Assembly: GCF_000426345.1 (NCBI RefSeq)
Contig: NZ_AUFE01000033.1
Coordinates: 1 to 64,000, forward strand
From: Cupriavidus phytohabitans
GTDB lineage: Bacteria; Pseudomonadota; Gammaproteobacteria; Burkholderiales; Burkholderiaceae
Direction: 5' to 3'
Length of the DNA: 64,000 bases
Below, one piece after another: positions 62,042 through 64,000 of the stretch (the first letter of the stretch is position 1; every line of letters begins with the position of its first letter). The position numbers were made by a program, and so were the translations under genes. Under the pieces are notes generated by a model. That model was not told the origin of the DNA. It saw only the letters and a list, made by a program, of their open reading frames with translations, and searched no databases.

Positions 62042-62064
62042 AAGGCAAGCTAACTCCCAATTCC

Positions 62065-63885
62065 ATGGATCATCCCACCCAAGACAACGAAATCCTGCGC
62101 TACTACGAGGCGGAGATGCGCTACCTGCGCGAGGCCGGCAAGGAGTTCGCCCAGGCCTTTCCCGATCGCGCGCGGATGCTCAACATCGACCGCATCGGCG
62201 AACGCGATCCCCACGTCGAACGCCTGTTCGAGGGCTTTGCCTTCCTGATGGGGCGGCTGCGCCACAAGCTCGACGACGAGTTGCCCGAACTGACGGAAGG
62301 ACTCGTCAGCATGCTGTGGCCGCACTACCTGCGCATGATCCCGTCGCTGTCGGTCCTTGAGATGATTCCGAGCGCTGGCGTGCTGCAATGCCATGAGACG
62401 CTGCCAGCGGGGCTGGAGGCCGTTTCCGATCCGGTTGCACTGGGCGGCCAACATGGAGCTGACGGCAGCGTCGAGTGCGTGTACCGGACGACCCAGCCGG
62501 TCGATCTGTACCCACTGAGCCTGACCGACGCTGGCGCCTACGCGCGCGAGGACGGCCGTTCCGTCATTCGCCTGCGACTGGCGGTGCAGGCCCAGGCGCG
62601 TCGCGAACAGCTGGAGGTGCCACGCCTGCGGCTCTATCTTCATGCGGACCGCCCCGTAGCGTTGTCGCTCTATGCGGCGCTCACCGCGCAACCCCTGGCC
62701 ATGCAGTTGCGCATTCCAGGCTACCCACCCGACCGGCCCGGCACGCCGCAGGCCATGGCTGGCCTGTGCCTGGAGCCGGTTGGGTTCGGTGCCGGCGAGC
62801 GGCTATGGCCCAAGCCCGACACCGCCTTTGGCGGCTACCAGCTATTGCTGGAGTACTTTGCGTTCCCCGAGAAGTTCATGTTCGTGGATCTGGTCGGGCT
62901 GGACATGGCGGCGATCCCGGCAGATGTCCAGCACTTCGATATCGAAGTCGTGCTCGCCAGGCCTGTTCCGGACGACATGCGTTTTTCGGCCGAGAACATC
63001 CGGCTTTTCTGCACGCCGATCATCAACCTGTTCGATCTGGAGGCTGACCCCATCACGGTCACGCAATATGAGACCGAGTATCGGGTTCGGGCCACGGAAC
63101 ACTATGGCCAGCACGTCGAGGCCTACTCGGTCGATACCGTGCGCGGATTCGAGGCGGCGACCGGCTAGCGCTTCGAGTACGCACCTTTTGCCGCCTTCCG
63201 GCACCGGGGCGGGATGCTGCGCCACGAAATGCCCGAGCGCTACTTCCACACCCGCGTGCGGCGGGGGCCCTCTGGACGCTTCGATACCTGGCTGGTGCTG
63301 GGCGGCCATGCCTGGGAGCATCAGGACACGCTGCCGCAAGAGACCCTGTCGCTGTCGGTCACCGGCACCAACGGCATGCTGCCGAGGAAAGGGCTGCGTG
63401 AGGCCGGCATTAGCCGCATGCGCGGCGGCTTCACCAATATCGGCACCGTGCGCAACCTGACGGCGCCGACTTTGCCGGTGTACCCACCCACCGGTGACCG
63501 TTTCCATTGGCGTGTCCTGTCACATCTGGCGCCAAATTACCTGTCCCTGCTCGACGCCGAGGTCCTGCGTGGCAGCCTGGCACTCTACGACTGGACCGAC
63601 GGCGAACTGAACCGGCGCCGGATCGATGCCATTACCGATGTCCGTCACCGGCCCCTGCAGAAGCTGGTGAGGGGCGGCTTGCAGCGCGGCGTGGAAATCG
63701 AGGTAAGCCTGGACAGCATCCGCTTTGCCGGAGAGGGCGATGTCGAGTTGTTCGGCGAGGTGCTGAACCGCTTCCTGGCACTCTATGCCACCCTGAACCT
63801 GTATACCCGGCTGGTCATCGTCTCGCAGCCAAGCGGCAAGCGCCTGGAATGGCCCGATAGCAAGGGTGAGGGAGCCCCGTTTTGA
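62065..63885 (+). pseudogene. tssF: T6SS baseplate gene tssF interrupted by an in-frame amber codon
   Basis: TssF is a baseplate wedge protein. The first part (62065-63168, 367 residues) is typical: ILRYYEAEMRYLREAGKEFA, PHVERLFEGFAFLMGRLRHK, then GFEAATG followed by TAG at 63166-63168. The same frame continues at once with RFEYAPFAAFRHRG and runs to 63885, including HEMPERYFHT, GGFTNIGTVRNLTAP and NLYTRLVIVSQPSGKRLEWP, the normal TssF C-terminus. The combined length of about 606 codons is right for the family. A single G-to-T change of a Glu codon (GAG to TAG) would explain it. It may be a true nonsense mutation, a read-through site or a sequencing error. A separate restart at an ATG at 63214 would give a 223-residue fragment. 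Confidence 0.9.
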
Positions 63886-64000
63886 GCCGGTCCGACACCG
63901 CCACCCAAGGCACCGGCAAGCTGCTGCCCGCCCTGCTTGCCGAGGCGCCGCGAATGAATGTCTTCCGGCTGTGCGAGCTGATCGAGCTGGCGGCACCGGA
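63882..64000 (+). CDS. tssG: T6SS baseplate protein TssG (5' end only)
   Basis: The frame opens at a TTG that overlaps the tssF stop codon (TTGA), with GAGGGAG seven bases upstream, and runs off the right edge. About 39 residues are visible (SRSDTATQGTGKLLPALLAE, then MNVFRLCELIELAAP). They match the start of TssG, which forms the wedge with TssF and TssE, and tssG normally follows tssF. The call rests mainly on that order. Confidence 0.75.
   Translation, partial: MSRSDTATQGTGKLLPALLAEAPRMNVFRLCELIELAAP

Overview
The window is high-GC DNA whose gene content points to a betaproteobacterium of the Burkholderiaceae, most likely Cupriavidus or a close relative. The clues are an H-NS protein of the short betaproteobacterial type, two stand-alone Bug/TctC-type periplasmic receptors, five LysR regulators each beside a catabolic or transport gene, a tcuAB pair and a complete-looking type VI secretion (T6SS) locus. 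The species is inferred and cannot be proved from the sequence. No rRNA, tRNA, CRISPR array or insertion sequence was recognised.

Region by region. 1-4636: an Aer-like PAS chemoreceptor (cut by the left edge), CheW, a single-domain response regulator and a membrane GGDEF/EAL protein, i.e. signalling for motility and cyclic di-GMP. 5315-13399: housekeeping and small genes, including an H-NS-like protein with a clear promoter and terminator, galE, a tyrosine-recombinase-like protein with altered catalytic residues, a SnoaL-like/nitronate monooxygenase pair with a convergent PadR regulator, a lipoprotein hydrolase, an acetyltransferase and two small unknown proteins. 13409-26605: a sugar-acid catabolic region. 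An IlvD/EDD aldonate dehydratase, an enolase-superfamily acid-sugar dehydratase, a 2-keto-3-deoxy-arabinonate dehydratase and an alpha-ketoglutarate semialdehyde dehydrogenase together make a non-phosphorylative route from pentonates to 2-oxoglutarate. An MFS permease, a Bug receptor, a PdxA2-type dehydrogenase and three LysR regulators accompany them.

26742-37130: a SixA-type phosphatase, a small dienelactone-hydrolase-like protein, then a lower-GC insert (about 28.1-32.6 kb). The insert carries a LysR regulator, an MFS transporter and a radical SAM/SPASM enzyme. Directly upstream of the enzyme is a 45-residue acidic peptide gene with a strong ribosome binding site, at 32050-32187. Peptide, maturase and exporter are in operon order, so this looks like a small RiPP (modified peptide) system and is the most novel item in the window. 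It is followed by a squalene/phytoene synthase, a FIST-domain sensor protein, and a Bug receptor with a LysR gene leading into tcuA-tcuB (tricarballylate/citrate oxidation).

39920-64000: a T6SS locus of two divergent operons. The leftward one is tssB-tssC-tssK-tssL-ompA-hcp-clpV(tssH)-tssE. The rightward one is vgrG(tssI), a Tle-type lipase effector, a Tli4-like immunity protein, two unknown genes, PAAR, tssM, tssA, tssF and tssG (cut by the right edge). The effector cassette has visibly lower GC than the structural genes on either side. Two oddities bear on function: tssF is interrupted by an in-frame amber codon at 63166-63168, and TssM has no P-loop where the family normally has one. No tssJ lies inside the window.
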